Assembly (NCBI RefSeq): GCF_019127135.1
Contig: NZ_JAHOEA010000017.1
Coordinates: 1-63,663 of the forward strand
Direction: 5' to 3'
Source: Segatella copri
GTDB taxonomy: Bacteria > Bacteroidota > Bacteroidia > Bacteroidales > Bacteroidaceae
Length of the DNA stretch: 63,663 bases
The notes under the pieces are model-generated. The model searched no databases. It was not told the origin of the DNA and worked only from the letters and a program-made list of their open reading frames with translations. Numbering within the stretch: the first letter of the stretch is position 1; each line of letters begins with the position of its first letter. Made by a program: the position numbers and the translations under genes. Shown piece after piece: positions 43,101-53,118 of this stretch.

Positions 43101-45548
43101 ATGGCAGCGATTAATGATTTAATTGCTCGAATACAAGATCCGGAACTTCGCCTTCATGTGGCAAAGGAGGTGAAAGAGCTGACCAAGCATAAAAAGTTTG
43201 GACTTGTGTTTGAGAATCATGTGCCAGAGATGACTTTGCTCTATGACTATCCTATCAGCCGTGGATGCAAGGTGATTCGCAAGGTGGATGATGACAAAAG
43301 GCTCACAGAGGATATTCTTTGGGAGGTGATGAGTGTGTGCCGTGGGATGGCTACTTGCCACCATTCTATAACAGGTGAGGAACTGCAAGTTTCTTGCCAA
43401 GACCTCATTTGTGTGGCAAAGAATGGTGAGCCAATTTACCCTTGCCTTAAATATGTGGACTCTGTTCAAAATGCTCCCGATAGCGACCTTTGGCACACGT
43501 TGATAGAAGCGGACAATTTTCATGCTCTCCAGCTCTTGGCTTATCTTTATCCGCAACAGGTGGATTGTATCTATATAGACCCTCCCTACAATAGTGGTGC
43601 TACCGATTGGAAGTACAATAATAATTATGTAGATGGCAATGATAGTTACCGTCATAGTAAATGGTTGGCTATGATGGAGAGTCGGCTGTTGCTTACCAAG
43701 AAATTGCTGAATCCTAAGAATTCGGTGCTGATTGTAACTATTGATGAAAAGGAGTATTTGCATCTTGGATGCTTATTGGAGGAAATGTTTCCTGAGGCAA
43801 ATATTCAGATGGTGAGTAGCGTAATAGCACAAAGTGGTGTGGCTAGAAGTAATTCCTTTTATCGAACAAACGAGTTTCTTTATATAGTACAATTTGGGGA
43901 TAGTGCTGTTCAAAAATTACCTTTATCCGAAGAATGGGAGTTAGGGAAAAATAAAAGTCAAGGTGCTCAAGGTATAGTTTGGAATCAATTAAGAAGAACA
44001 GGAACTAATAGCTTAAGAACAGATAGGCAAAATTTGTTTTATCCTATCATTTTCAATGAAAATGCCTCTCAAATCTTGGACATAGGCGAAGCTATGCCTT
44101 TGTCAGAACATCCTTCTTCTGTAATGGAGAAAAAGGCTAATCGTTTGTTTTTATGGCCAATTAGACCGAATGGAACAGAAGGAAACTGGCAATTAGGGAA
44201 AGATGAATTAAAGGAACGTTTGTCTAAAGGTTATATAAAATGGGGAAAAATTACGAATACGGGTATCTATGTTACTTTTTTAAAAAGGGGAAGCATACAA
44301 AAAATAGAAGATAAAGAAGTAAATGTTGTTGGTAGGGATGTTGTAAGTGGAACAGTACTTGTTGATAATTCCAATTATTCTAGGTCTTTTATTCCTGGAA
44401 CACAATGGAATATTGCAAATCATGATGCTAGTTATAAAGGGACACAACTTTTGTCTAAATTTATCGGCAATCGCTTCTCCTTCCCAAAATCCCTTTATGC
44501 TGTCCACGATGCCATCCGTTTCTTCGTTGCCAACAACCCAAACGCTCTCATCCTCGATTTCTTCTCGGGCAGTGGTACAACCCTTCATGCTGTTAATCTC
44601 TTGAATAAGGAGGATGGCGGACATCGCCGTTGCATCATGGTGACCAACAATGAGGTGAGTGCCGAGGAGGAAAAGGCATTCCGAGCCAAAGGTTTGCACA
44701 AGGGTGATGAGGAATGGGAGAAGTTTGGCATCGCTCGCTATGTGAACTGGCCACGTACAAAATGCTCCATTCTTGGTGTGGATGTGAATGGAAACCCAAT
44801 CCAGGGAGATTACATTACTTCCAATGCGGAAGAGAAGGTGGTAAAAAGAAGTATCAAGCAAATTAGCCTTGACCTTCGTGATGATTCCTTGGGAACAAAA
44901 TTGAAGAAACAAATCGTTGGCTTGATTGGCGACAAGAAGATGCCACAAAATGCGGTTAAGGCTGAATGCCCATATCTTGTGCCAGAGGATGCTAATAATG
45001 CAATCCTCTTCGACGTTACCAAGATAGACGGGTTTATGGAGGATATTCATGAGAGTATTGATACCATCTACGTGGTTACTTCTAATAATAAGGCATTCAC
45101 CGCAGCCAAAAAGGAACTGGATGAATTGCCCGAAAAGACAAAGACTGTACCTGTTACGATTCCGATGGCAGAAGGCTTTGTTACAAATGCGGCTTACTAT
45201 AAGTTGACTTTCCTTGATAAAGATAAGGTTTCGCTTGGCACCCAGTTGAACGAACTGCTGCCTATCTTGTGGATGAAAGCAGGTGCCCATGGTGTGTGTC
45301 CTACTCATGTGGATGGTGAGTTTATGGTATTTTCCGAGAACAAGATGGCTGTCTTGAACGATGAGTTTGCCATAGACGAGCTGAAAGAGGCATTGCGGGA
45401 CAAGCCAGAGGTGGAGACCGTTTACATCATTGAAGATAGTGAGGAGAATTATCGCACGTTGGCTGCAAGCCTGAATGTTAAGCAGACTTATCAGCTTTAC
45501 CGTGACTATCTCGACAACTTTAAGATTAATATAGAAAGAAAACAATAA
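43101..45548 (+). CDS. mod: Type III restriction-modification methyltransferase (Mod)
   Basis: 815 residues. DPPYN at 160-164 (motif IV, N6-adenine, beta class) and LDFFSGSGTTLHAV near 490 (motif I). Between them, about 43800-44470, the DNA is more AT-rich and codes for the variable target-recognition part. The C-terminal 300 residues are typical of large Mod proteins. Mod sets the sequence specificity and methylates one strand; it forms a complex with Res encoded 7 nt downstream. Confidence 0.92.
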   Translation: MAAINDLIARIQDPELRLHVAKEVKELTKHKKFGLVFENHVPEMTLLYDYPISRGCKVIRKVDDDKRLTEDILWEVMSVCRGMATCHHSITGEELQVSCQDLICVAKNGEPIYPCLKYVDSVQNAPDSDLWHTLIEADNFHALQLLAYLYPQQVDCIYIDPPYNSGATDWKYNNNYVDGNDSYRHSKWLAMMESRLLLTKKLLNPKNSVLIVTIDEKEYLHLGCLLEEMFPEANIQMVSSVIAQSGVARSNSFYRTNEFLYIVQFGDSAVQKLPLSEEWELGKNKSQGAQGIVWNQLRRTGTNSLRTDRQNLFYPIIFNENASQILDIGEAMPLSEHPSSVMEKKANRLFLWPIRPNGTEGNWQLGKDELKERLSKGYIKWGKITNTGIYVTFLKRGSIQKIEDKEVNVVGRDVVSGTVLVDNSNYSRSFIPGTQWNIANHDASYKGTQLLSKFIGNRFSFPKSLYAVHDAIRFFVANNPNALILDFFSGSGTTLHAVNLLNKEDGGHRRCIMVTNNEVSAEEEKAFRAKGLHKGDEEWEKFGIARYVNWPRTKCSILGVDVNGNPIQGDYITSNAEEKVVKRSIKQISLDLRDDSLGTKLKKQIVGLIGDKKMPQNAVKAECPYLVPEDANNAILFDVTKIDGFMEDIHESIDTIYVVTSNNKAFTAAKKELDELPEKTKTVPVTIPMAEGFVTNAAYYKLTFLDKDKVSLGTQLNELLPILWMKAGAHGVCPTHVDGEFMVFSENKMAVLNDEFAIDELKEALRDKPEVETVYIIEDSEENYRTLAASLNVKQTYQLYRDYLDNFKINIERKQ

Positions 45549-45555
45549 GGCACGT

Positions 45556-48075
45556 ATGTTAGTAGATTTATTTGAATTTCAGAATAAAGCACTTGGCAGT
45601 CTGCGAGAGCGACAGGTGAAGGCACAGCGTCGCTATAAGCAAGATGGTGAGAAGAGCATCATACCTTTTACAGCCCCTACGGGTGCTGGCAAGACCATCA
45701 TCATGTCTGCATTCATTGAGGCTCTCTATACTGGAGACACCTATCAAGGGACTCAGAATGATGCCATCGTGCTATGGATAAGCGATGCACCTGAACTGAA
45801 CGAGCAGAGTAAGGACAAACTCTACAAAGTGGCAGACAAGTTGAGAAATCGCCAAGTTGTGACTATAGATGAGCAGAACTTCAAGGCCGACAAACTTCAG
45901 TTGGGTACCATTTATTATGTGAATACCCAGAAATTTGGGGTAAACAGCAATCTTGTGAAGTATAGCGATAGCCGTAACTATACAGGTTGGGACTTTATGC
46001 GCAACACGATAGAGGAGTATGGTGACAAACTTGTGGTTATCATTGATGAGGCTCATCGTGGTGCCAAGCCCAATGAGATTGGTACGCAGATGAGCATCAT
46101 GCAGAAGTTTGTTCTCGGTTCGGAGGCAGACAATATGCCGTCCATGCCATTGATAATCGGCATGAGTGCCACCTTGGAACGATTCAATGAATTGGTGAAA
46201 TCTGCTGATTCTACGCTGTTGCCTAAGGTGGAGGTTACTCCCGATGAGGTGCGTGCGTCAGGCTTGTTGAAGGATGAGATCAAAATACACCATCCTCAGA
46301 CAGGAGAGGCTTTCGCCGAGATGACCTATCTGGCGGAAGCCGCAAAGGACTGGAAAAGTAAATGCCAGCATTGGGAGGCGTATCGTCAACATGAGGATGT
46401 AGAAGTGAGACCAGCCTTGGTGGTTCAGGTAAAGAACAAAAAGGATGATAAGTTGTCTGAGACCAACCTCGACGAGTGCTTGCGCATCATTGAGGCTCAT
46501 GCCGGGATTTCATTGAGAAGTGGTGAAGTGGTACATACTTTCGACACCAAGGAATTCATAACTGTCAATGGGCTTGAAGTGCGTTATCTCGACCCTTCAC
46601 GAATATCGGAGTCCAAGGACGTAAAAGTCATCTTCTTCAAGGATAATCTTTCCACAGGTTGGGATTGTCCAAGGGCTGAGACGATGATGTCGTTCAAGGT
46701 GGCATCAGGTTACACCAACATCGCCCAACTGCTAGGAAGAATGGTGCGCACTCCTTTGCAGAAACGAATAGAGACTGATGATACTTTGAATGAAGTACAG
46801 CTTTTCCTTCCTAATTTTGATGCGGTTACCGTAGAACGGGTGAAGCGAGAATTGGAAGGTACGATTCCTACTCATGTGGAAACCAATCCTTCGCCTAAGC
46901 AGGAATTGAAACTTAGGGGCAACTTGCCTTGTGGACTATCACGACAGGAAGTGTTCGAGGCTATCAATGCCGCTCAGATAGATAATTATGCGATACCGCA
47001 AAAAGACGTTACGGATTATCGAAAAGCTCTTTTCAAACTTTGCCATTTGCTGGTTCGCACTCGATTGTGCAGAGATGCCGTCAATAAGCTGAAGAATGAT
47101 ATCGTCGGTCAGATAACTGATTTCGTCAAGGATTTGCAGGATGCTGGGACTTACCAGCAGACGATGGAGAAAATCCGCACCATGAACGATGTGGTGTTAG
47201 CTTTTGATGCCTTGGGCAAAAGCGCAAAAGAGGGCGAGGATGGCAAACTCATTCTTTCAGAGTCGGATATAGATACTTGGAGCGAGAATGTGGAAACACG
47301 TTTTGGAAAAGACGGCGTGCTGAATGCTTATCGCAAGGCTCGCCTGGATGAGTATGACAATACTGAACTGCGTTTACAATTTATCCTCTACGCTAATAAT
47401 CAGTCGTGTATGGAACGTCTGGATAAGTATTGCAAGGAGGCATTCTATGAATATTACGATAAGTATCGTCAAAAGTTAGAGGCTTTTGGGGAGGAAGTGA
47501 AGCGTGAATATGAGAAGATTGTAAAGGCTCACGTATCTACTTTGCCATTCGATTTAACCTTGCCAGACTTGATGGTTACGAGCAAGCATCCTGAAGGAAC
47601 AGCATTTACTGATCATTTATATGTGGATGGAGAGGGGAAGGCTGTATTTAAGTTGAATGAGTGGGAGCAAGCTGTACTTGATGTGGAACAGAAAAAAGAA
47701 GGTTTCGTTTGCTGGGTGCGAAATGTTCCTAATAAGGATGGTTTTCTATGTATTCAATATCTTAATGGCGACGAATTAAGACCGCATTTCCCTGATTTTA
47801 TCGTTGTGCGTCGTGTGGATGAGCAGTTTGAGTTTGTATTGCTTGAACCTCATTATACTGGCTATGCAGACTCTGTTCCCAAATTGAAGGGAATGGCAGC
47901 ATATTCAGAGCATTGTTCTGCTATTAAGCGTAATGAGATGATGCGCATTGTGGATATAGCGACTGGTAAGAAAGTGGAATCGCTCAATGCAGCTTCTTCT
48001 TTGGTTCGTAATGATATTAAGCATTTGATGAGCCAAAATGATTTGAACAATTTGTTTATAAGGTATAATAAATAG
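45556..48075 (+). CDS. res: Type III restriction enzyme (Res)
   Basis: 839 residues. Walker A TAPTGAGKTIIM (39-50), DEAHRG near 168, MSATLERF near 210, DNLSTGWDCPRAETM near 370, QLLGRMVRTP near 395 (SF2 helicase motifs). The C-terminal nuclease part shows HFPDFIVVRR near 745 and FVLLEPHYTGYAD near 765, the PD...E-x-H/K pattern. Cuts DNA on encounter of two unmethylated head-to-head sites. Intact. Confidence 0.92.
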   Translation: MLVDLFEFQNKALGSLRERQVKAQRRYKQDGEKSIIPFTAPTGAGKTIIMSAFIEALYTGDTYQGTQNDAIVLWISDAPELNEQSKDKLYKVADKLRNRQVVTIDEQNFKADKLQLGTIYYVNTQKFGVNSNLVKYSDSRNYTGWDFMRNTIEEYGDKLVVIIDEAHRGAKPNEIGTQMSIMQKFVLGSEADNMPSMPLIIGMSATLERFNELVKSADSTLLPKVEVTPDEVRASGLLKDEIKIHHPQTGEAFAEMTYLAEAAKDWKSKCQHWEAYRQHEDVEVRPALVVQVKNKKDDKLSETNLDECLRIIEAHAGISLRSGEVVHTFDTKEFITVNGLEVRYLDPSRISESKDVKVIFFKDNLSTGWDCPRAETMMSFKVASGYTNIAQLLGRMVRTPLQKRIETDDTLNEVQLFLPNFDAVTVERVKRELEGTIPTHVETNPSPKQELKLRGNLPCGLSRQEVFEAINAAQIDNYAIPQKDVTDYRKALFKLCHLLVRTRLCRDAVNKLKNDIVGQITDFVKDLQDAGTYQQTMEKIRTMNDVVLAFDALGKSAKEGEDGKLILSESDIDTWSENVETRFGKDGVLNAYRKARLDEYDNTELRLQFILYANNQSCMERLDKYCKEAFYEYYDKYRQKLEAFGEEVKREYEKIVKAHVSTLPFDLTLPDLMVTSKHPEGTAFTDHLYVDGEGKAVFKLNEWEQAVLDVEQKKEGFVCWVRNVPNKDGFLCIQYLNGDELRPHFPDFIVVRRVDEQFEFVLLEPHYTGYADSVPKLKGMAAYSEHCSAIKRNEMMRIVDIATGKKVESLNAASSLVRNDIKHLMSQNDLNNLFIRYNK

Positions 48076-48141
48076 AGAATCAGGAGGCAATGATAAAGTG
48101 AGAGTCTTTGCCTCCTGTTTTAGCTTTTTAGTTCTTCAAGC

Positions 48142-48252
48142 ACCCAATAGGCATCGCCGTATGCGGAACCGCATGTACGGTGGTGTGAGAGGTCGGTAAA
48201 TGCGAAAATAGGAGACAAACGCCTACGATTAGTGTTTACCTCCTACTCGATT
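48142..48252 (+). mobile_element. Group II intron 3' remnant (domains V and VI)
   Basis: ATCGCCGTA (48153-48161) and TACGGTGGT (48177-48185) pair over nine positions including G-U pairs, with TGCG/CGCA above and a two-base bulge (TG) on the 3' side: the form of domain V, with CGC at the catalytic triad position. GTGTGAGAGGTCGGTAAA, then an internal stem and TTTACC, and CTACTCGAT as possible 3' end, fit domain VI. No reverse transcriptase gene is present upstream; the res gene ends 66 nt before. Confidence 0.75.
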
Positions 48253-48262
48253 GTATAAAAAA

Positions 48263-48290
48263 AGTCCGGCTCTCTCTCGAAAGTCGGACT
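48263..48290 (-). terminator. Terminator after tRNA-Tyr
   Basis: AGTCCG (48263-48268) pairs with CGGACT (48285-48290); on the minus strand a run of seven Ts follows. Confidence 0.75.
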
Positions 48291-48321
48291 CTTAAATTTT
48301 TGAGTTATTTTTTGGGAAAAG

Positions 48322-48403
48322 TGGGTAGTGATGGATTCGAACCACCGAAGGCATAGCCAGCAGATTTACAGTCTGCCCCATTTGGCCACTCTGGTAACTA
48401 CCC
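48322..48403 (-). tRNA. tRNA-Tyr (GTA)
   Basis: Acceptor GGGTAGT/ACTACCC, anticodon loop CTGTAAA with GTA, long variable arm as in type II tRNAs, T-loop GGTTCGAATCC. The discriminator base is A and CCA is not encoded. tRNA genes are common insertion sites, and this one marks the right end of the defence island. Confidence 0.95.
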
Positions 48404-48554
48404 AAAAGCTTTATATCTCAAAAGCGAGTGCAAAGGTAATGCTTTTATTTGATATTACCAAATTTTTTCGGCACTTTTTTCTCTTTTCCTTCAAAAAATG
48501 TTCTTTTTCCCCTATAAAATAGGTTTTTTCCCTCTCTTTTACCCTTTTACTTTT

Positions 48555-49946
48555 TTACCTTTTTACCTTTACCACATGTCTTCTGCGGTGTTTTCTCGAC
48601 AGCCTTCTGTGCTTGTAATGTTCATACTTCTTGATGGCAACGAATACCGTGAGGGCAAGGACTACGGCTAGCAGGAAGATAACGATGCCGCCGCCCAGAT
48701 TGTCGCCCTTCACCTTCGACCACATATCCAATACCTCGGGAGTATGATCGCCGGCATCATGAATCATGGCGCATCGGGCTACTATGCTGCTGTCTGGATA
48801 CATGATAGGGTTGAGATGGGCACTCCTGCCTTCCTCGCCAAAGAAGTAGGCCAGATTTACAGGTTTGGGATAAGCCTCAGTATCGCTCATAGCTTCTAAT
48901 ACCTTCTTGCCTGCCACGCTACTCACATATCCTGTAGTCTCCATATTGGCGAGTGCCACGTCTTCCTGACAGAGATAGTTGATGAAATAGGCGGCAGCCT
49001 TCGGATTGCGGGAATATTTAGGGATTACCCAACCGTCGAACCATACATTGCTTCCTTCTTTCGGTACTTCATATCCCAGTTCTACACCCACTTTCCCGGC
49101 TTCTTCAATAGCCCAGACGGCATCACCGCTCCAGGTCATGTTGAGATAGGCTTTGCCTTTGGTCATGGTCTCCTTGCCGAAGTCGGCTTCCCATCCTTCT
49201 ATGTTTGGCTTCAGAGCTTTCAACTCTTTCTCTACTGCGGCTACGGCAGCGGGTGAATAGTCGTTCATCAGCTGTGGTACGGTCACCTTGCCTGTTTCCA
49301 GGTCTTTACGGTGTGCCCAGATGAGTGCGGTGCCATAGGAGTCGCGGTAGGAATCCTTCATCAGGAGTTTGCCCTGATATTTTCTGTCCCATAATGTTCC
49401 CCAGGTCTGTGCATCTTCTATAGGTACGTGTACCTTATTATATAGGATGCCACAGGTTCCCCACATGTAAGGCACGGCATAATGGTGGGCGATGCGGCCA
49501 TTGTTGGAGGTAGCATCTATCTGCTCAACAATGTATGGTGATACGTTGCTGATATAGTTGGGCGTCTTGCCGAAGGCGGTGTCGATAGGTAGGAGAAGGT
49601 CTTTGCGTAGCATGCGCTCGATGATATATTCTGACGGGCATACCACGTCGTAGTCTTCATGACCTCGTTCTATCTTGGTAAGCATCACCTCATTGATGTC
49701 GAAGGTCTGGTAGATGACTCGGATCTTCTTGCCGGTCTGCTGTTCATACCATTTCGGGAAGTTGGCAAGAGCGTCTTCATCTATGTAATCAGCCCAGTTG
49801 TAAACCTTCAGAATCTCCTCACGGTTCTCTTTGTTGTAACAGGAAGAGAGCGGCAGAATCATCAGCAGGCTAAGAAAGAGAAAGACGATGGCCTTAACTT
49901 CTTTTACTCTACTGACTCCTAAAAATATCTTGTTCTTCATTCTCAT
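48555..49946 (-). CDS. potD: Spermidine/putrescine-binding protein with C-terminal membrane anchor
   Basis: 463 residues. Signal with lipobox LPLSSC near residue 35, then the PotD periplasmic-binding domain (ILKVYNWADYIDED, YDVVCPSEYIIERM, MTWSGDAVWAIEEAGKVG, NVWFDGWVIPK). Unusual: after the domain ends there is a TM helix (IVIFLLAVVLALTVFVAI, about 420-437) and a very basic tail, so both ends would be fixed to the membrane. Last gene of potABCD, sharing ATGA with potC. Confidence 0.9.
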   Translation of the reverse strand: MRMKNKIFLGVSRVKEVKAIVFLFLSLLMILPLSSCYNKENREEILKVYNWADYIDEDALANFPKWYEQQTGKKIRVIYQTFDINEVMLTKIERGHEDYDVVCPSEYIIERMLRKDLLLPIDTAFGKTPNYISNVSPYIVEQIDATSNNGRIAHHYAVPYMWGTCGILYNKVHVPIEDAQTWGTLWDRKYQGKLLMKDSYRDSYGTALIWAHRKDLETGKVTVPQLMNDYSPAAVAAVEKELKALKPNIEGWEADFGKETMTKGKAYLNMTWSGDAVWAIEEAGKVGVELGYEVPKEGSNVWFDGWVIPKYSRNPKAAAYFINYLCQEDVALANMETTGYVSSVAGKKVLEAMSDTEAYPKPVNLAYFFGEEGRSAHLNPIMYPDSSIVARCAMIHDAGDHTPEVLDMWSKVKGDNLGGGIVIFLLAVVLALTVFVAIKKYEHYKHRRLSRKHRRRHVVKVKR

Positions 49947-50764
49947 TTCTTCTTATTTTTCTCAGAACGTTTGTTGATGATAATCAGCATCACCAGTACC
50001 AGTACGAAGATGATGGTACTCAGCGGACGAAGTTCTGGGGTCAGTCCTCCCTTTCTGGCATCGGCATAGATGAATGTGGAGAGGGTTTCCAGACCTTCGT
50101 TACCTATCGTGAAGATGGTGACGGCGAAGTCATCGATACTCATCGTGATGGCAAGCATGAAACCGGAAATCATACCCGGCAATATCTCTGGGATAATGAC
50201 CTTGCGAAGTGCCTGCATCGGAGAGGCACCCAGATCGAGTGCCGCCTCATAGAGGTTAGGATTCATCTGCTTCAGTCTTGGCATCACACTCAGAATAACG
50301 TATGGCAGACAGAAGGTGATATGCGAGAGTACCACGGTAGTATAGCCCTGCGGAATGCCCAGCGTGATGAAGAGCAGGAAGAGCGAGATACCGATGATGA
50401 TGTCGCCGTTGAGTATCGGAATGTTGTTGACAAACTGGATGGCATTACGTGCATACCGGTTGCGCAGGTTGTAGATGCCGATGGCTGTCAGGGTTCCGAA
50501 GAGCGTGGATACGGTTGCGGTAATCAGGGCGATGGTTACGGTATTGACCAGTGCCGCTGTGAGCGAATGGTGTGTACCTTCGGCAAAGAGATTCTTGTAG
50601 AGTTGTAGCGAGAAACCCGTCCAGTTGCCCATCACCTTCGCTTCGGTAAACGAGAAGATGATGATGATGAAGATAGGGGAGTAGAGTAGCAGCAGGAGCA
50701 ACCAGAGATAGCCCTGGCAGAATACTTTCTTCATCATATCCTTACAGAATAATGACTGCATCAT
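49943..50764 (-). CDS. potC: Spermidine/putrescine ABC permease PotC
   Basis: 273 residues, six TM helices, with the EAA loop LYEAALDLGASPMQALRKVI near 175 that docks on PotA. Overlaps potB by 4 nt and potD by 4 nt. An in-frame second start (MMKKVF, 10 codons in) is possible. Confidence 0.92.
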   Translation of the reverse strand: MMQSLFCKDMMKKVFCQGYLWLLLLLLYSPIFIIIIFSFTEAKVMGNWTGFSLQLYKNLFAEGTHHSLTAALVNTVTIALITATVSTLFGTLTAIGIYNLRNRYARNAIQFVNNIPILNGDIIIGISLFLLFITLGIPQGYTTVVLSHITFCLPYVILSVMPRLKQMNPNLYEAALDLGASPMQALRKVIIPEILPGMISGFMLAITMSIDDFAVTIFTIGNEGLETLSTFIYADARKGGLTPELRPLSTIIFVLVLVMLIIINKRSEKNKKK

Positions 50765-51546
50765 CTGATACCTCCTTCCTGTTTGCTGCCATCACCTGCG
50801 ATGAGGGTAGAGGCGCCGATGAGGAAGAGCATGATGAGCGAGAGGGCTGCACCGTAGTTCCACATCGAATTGTTGATGTTCTCCTGGATGGTGGTACCGA
50901 AGAGCTTGATGTTGTTCATCGTCAGCAGTTCGGAGATAGCGAAGGTAGAGATGGTTGGCATGAATACCATCAGGATGCCACTTGCTACGCCCGGCATGGA
51001 GAGGGGCAGGATGACCTTGAAGAACTGCTGCCAAGGCGATGCTCCCAGGTCTTCAGCTGCTTCGATATAGCTGCGGTCCATCTTCTGCAGGGTGTTGTAG
51101 ATAGGGTAAATCATGAATGGGATGAAGTTGTAGACCATACCGAACAGGAGGGCACCCTCACCCAGCTGAAGGTCGGCAAAATCGAAGAGGGCCACGGTGG
51201 CAAGTGTGCGCACCAGGATGTTTACCCACATCGGCAGAATGAAGAGCATGACGATGGTGTTGGCATACTTCATCCTGGTTTGTGTCAGGATATAGGCGGC
51301 CGGATAGCCCAGCAGAATGCAGAGCAGGGTGTTGAGAAAGGCGATGCCTATCGAATACACAAAGGTGTTGATGGCTTCGGGGTGTGCCAGGAACTTCTGG
51401 AAGTTGTAGAGCGTCAGGGCTCCGTTCTCATCGGTAAATGCGAACACTACGATGAGAAGCAATGGCAGTACCACAAATATCGCTGCAAAGATGGCGTAAG
51501 GTATCGACCAGCTTTGTCGCGAAGAGATAAACTTGATAATGTTCAA
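50761..51546 (-). CDS. potB: Spermidine/putrescine ABC permease PotB
   Basis: 261 residues, six TM helices; EAA loop SYIEAAEDLGASPWQQFFKV near 155. Between potA (31 nt gap) and potC (4-nt overlap). Confidence 0.92.
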   Translation of the reverse strand: MNIIKFISSRQSWSIPYAIFAAIFVVLPLLLIVVFAFTDENGALTLYNFQKFLAHPEAINTFVYSIGIAFLNTLLCILLGYPAAYILTQTRMKYANTIVMLFILPMWVNILVRTLATVALFDFADLQLGEGALLFGMVYNFIPFMIYPIYNTLQKMDRSYIEAAEDLGASPWQQFFKVILPLSMPGVASGILMVFMPTISTFAISELLTMNNIKLFGTTIQENINNSMWNYGAALSLIMLFLIGASTLIAGDGSKQEGGIR

Positions 51547-51577
51547 TTTATAATTGATAATTAGGAATTAATAATTT

Positions 51578-52981
51578 TTATTCAAACGAAATATTCTCCT
51601 GAGGAATGGTGATAGCCACATGATCACCTAAATCCCATACATCCTGTGTATCTACATAGAGTTTCTCGCCCCAGTCGGTATCTATGGTGAGATGATAGTG
51701 GTCGCCCTTGTAGAGAATGAAGCTGATGTCGCCTGTAAAGGTTCCTTCGCTCTCGTTGTCGAAGAGTTCTATCTTGTTGAAAGGTACGTTCACCCGGATG
51801 GTTTCGTTTCCGTTTTCATCGGTCTGAATCTTGTCCTTCATTTCTGCCGGAATCTCCATCTGGTATTCGCAGCCCAGGAATTCTATCGTTCCGTCGCCGT
51901 TTACCTTTGCATCGAAGGTATTGGTGATGCGCTCCTTCTTCATGATGTGAATATTGTCGGGTATCACGCTCATTCCTATCGTCTGGCCTACTTCGAAATG
52001 CTTGTAGTTCTGGATGAGAAATTCGTAGCCCTTCTCGGTTTCTGCCAGCATCTCGTAGTGTACTCCCTTGAAGATAGAAGAGGTTATCTTGCCCACAAAC
52101 TGGGCGTGGGCGGTATCGGTGGAAACTTCGATATCCTCAGGACGTATCACGACATCCACTTCCTGGTTGCAGCCGAAGCCCTTGTCTACACAAGGCAGTT
52201 CAGTACCTGCCACATTCACCAGACAGTCGTGGACCATCGTTCCGCAGAGAATATTGCTCTCGCCGATAAAGTCAGCAACAAAAGCATTGGCTGGTTCGTT
52301 GTAGATATCGGTTGGTGTACCTATCTGCTGTATCTCTCCCTCGCTCATCACCACGATGGTATTGCTCAGGGTGAGGGCCTCTTCCTGGTCGTGGGTAACG
52401 TATACGAAGGTAATGCCCAGGCGTTCGTGCATCTGCTTCAGCTCCAGCTGCATGTCTTTACGCATCTTGAGGTCGAGTGCTGCAAGCGGTTCGTCCAGGA
52501 GAAGAACTTCCGGTTCGTTGACGATGGCACGGGCGATGGCGATACGCTGTTGCTGACCGCCCGAAAGCGAGTTGACATCACGATATTCGTAATCACTCAT
52601 GTTTACCATCTTCAGGGCACGTTTCACCTTCGGCAAAATCTCTTCCTTCGGTGTGTTCTTGAGTTTCAGACCGAAGGCGATATTGTCGTAAACGTTGAGA
52701 TGAGGGAACAGAGCGTATTTCTGGAATACCGTGTTCACATTTCGCTTGTAAGGAGGAAGGTTAGTAATATCGTTGCCGGCGATGGTGATGATGCCTTCGC
52801 TGGCGGTTTCAAACCCTGCCAAAAGTCTCAATAATGTCGTTTTTCCGCATCCCGAAGGACCTAGAATGGTCATAAATTCGCCCTTTCTCACATAGAGATT
52901 GATGTTGTTGAGGGCTGTTTTCTCGCCAAATCTTTTCGACACATTCTTAATATCTATGATATGCTGTGCTGTCTTGTTCAT
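51578..52981 (-). CDS. potA: Spermidine/putrescine ABC transporter ATPase
   Basis: 467 residues from ATG 52981 ([20 protein letters not shown]). Walker [10 protein letters not shown] near 40, signature [14 protein letters not shown] near 140, Walker [13 protein letters not shown] near 163, and a C-terminal TOBE region. It is longer than the usual 370 or so: the part after residue 350 carries a lengthened beta domain with repeated YKGDHYH/FKGVHYE-type motifs, as in some Bacteroidota PotA proteins. First gene of potABCD; -7 box at 53002-53009. Confidence 0.92.
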   Translation of the reverse strand: MNKTAQHIIDIKNVSKRFGEKTALNNINLYVRKGEFMTILGPSGCGKTTLLRLLAGFETASEGIITIAGNDITNLPPYKRNVNTVFQKYALFPHLNVYDNIAFGLKLKNTPKEEILPKVKRALKMVNMSDYEYRDVNSLSGGQQQRIAIARAIVNEPEVLLLDEPLAALDLKMRKDMQLELKQMHERLGITFVYVTHDQEEALTLSNTIVVMSEGEIQQIGTPTDIYNEPANAFVADFIGESNILCGTMVHDCLVNVAGTELPCVDKGFGCNQEVDVVIRPEDIEVSTDTAHAQFVGKITSSIFKGVHYEMLAETEKGYEFLIQNYKHFEVGQTIGMSVIPDNIHIMKKERITNTFDAKVNGDGTIEFLGCEYQMEIPAEMKDKIQTDENGNETIRVNVPFNKIELFDNESEGTFTGDISFILYKGDHYHLTIDTDWGEKLYVDTQDVWDLGDHVAITIPQENISFE

Positions 52982-53001
52982 TTTTGTTGTAAATTTGCGT
53001 G

Positions 53002-53009
53002 CAAAGTTA
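53002..53009 (-). promoter_or_regulatory. -7 box of the potABCD operon
   Basis: Minus-strand TAACTTTG, 21 nt before ATG 52981; a TTTC lies 20 nt further up in place of TTTG. Confidence 0.55.
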
Positions 53010-53051
53010 CGCATTTTTCGATAAATATTGAAAGAAACAAAGAAAAAATTG

Positions 53052-53059
53052 TATCTTTG
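53052..53059 (+). promoter_or_regulatory. -7 box of the SprT-like gene
   Basis: TATCTTTG, with ATTG 21 nt upstream. It is divergent from the pot promoter and about 60 nt before ATG 53119. Confidence 0.55.
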
Positions 53060-53118
53060 CAAACGTTTTGTAGTATCTGATATACAGAACTGAATAATTG
53101 TTGAATAAATATACATAC

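Noticed and set aside
44280..45545. 421-residue open frame antisense to the type III mod gene
   Set aside because: The sense strand encodes conserved Mod motifs; the antisense frame has none.
51692..52834. 380-residue open frame antisense to potA
   Set aside because: Covers the ABC ATPase motifs in reverse; a mirror effect of codon use.
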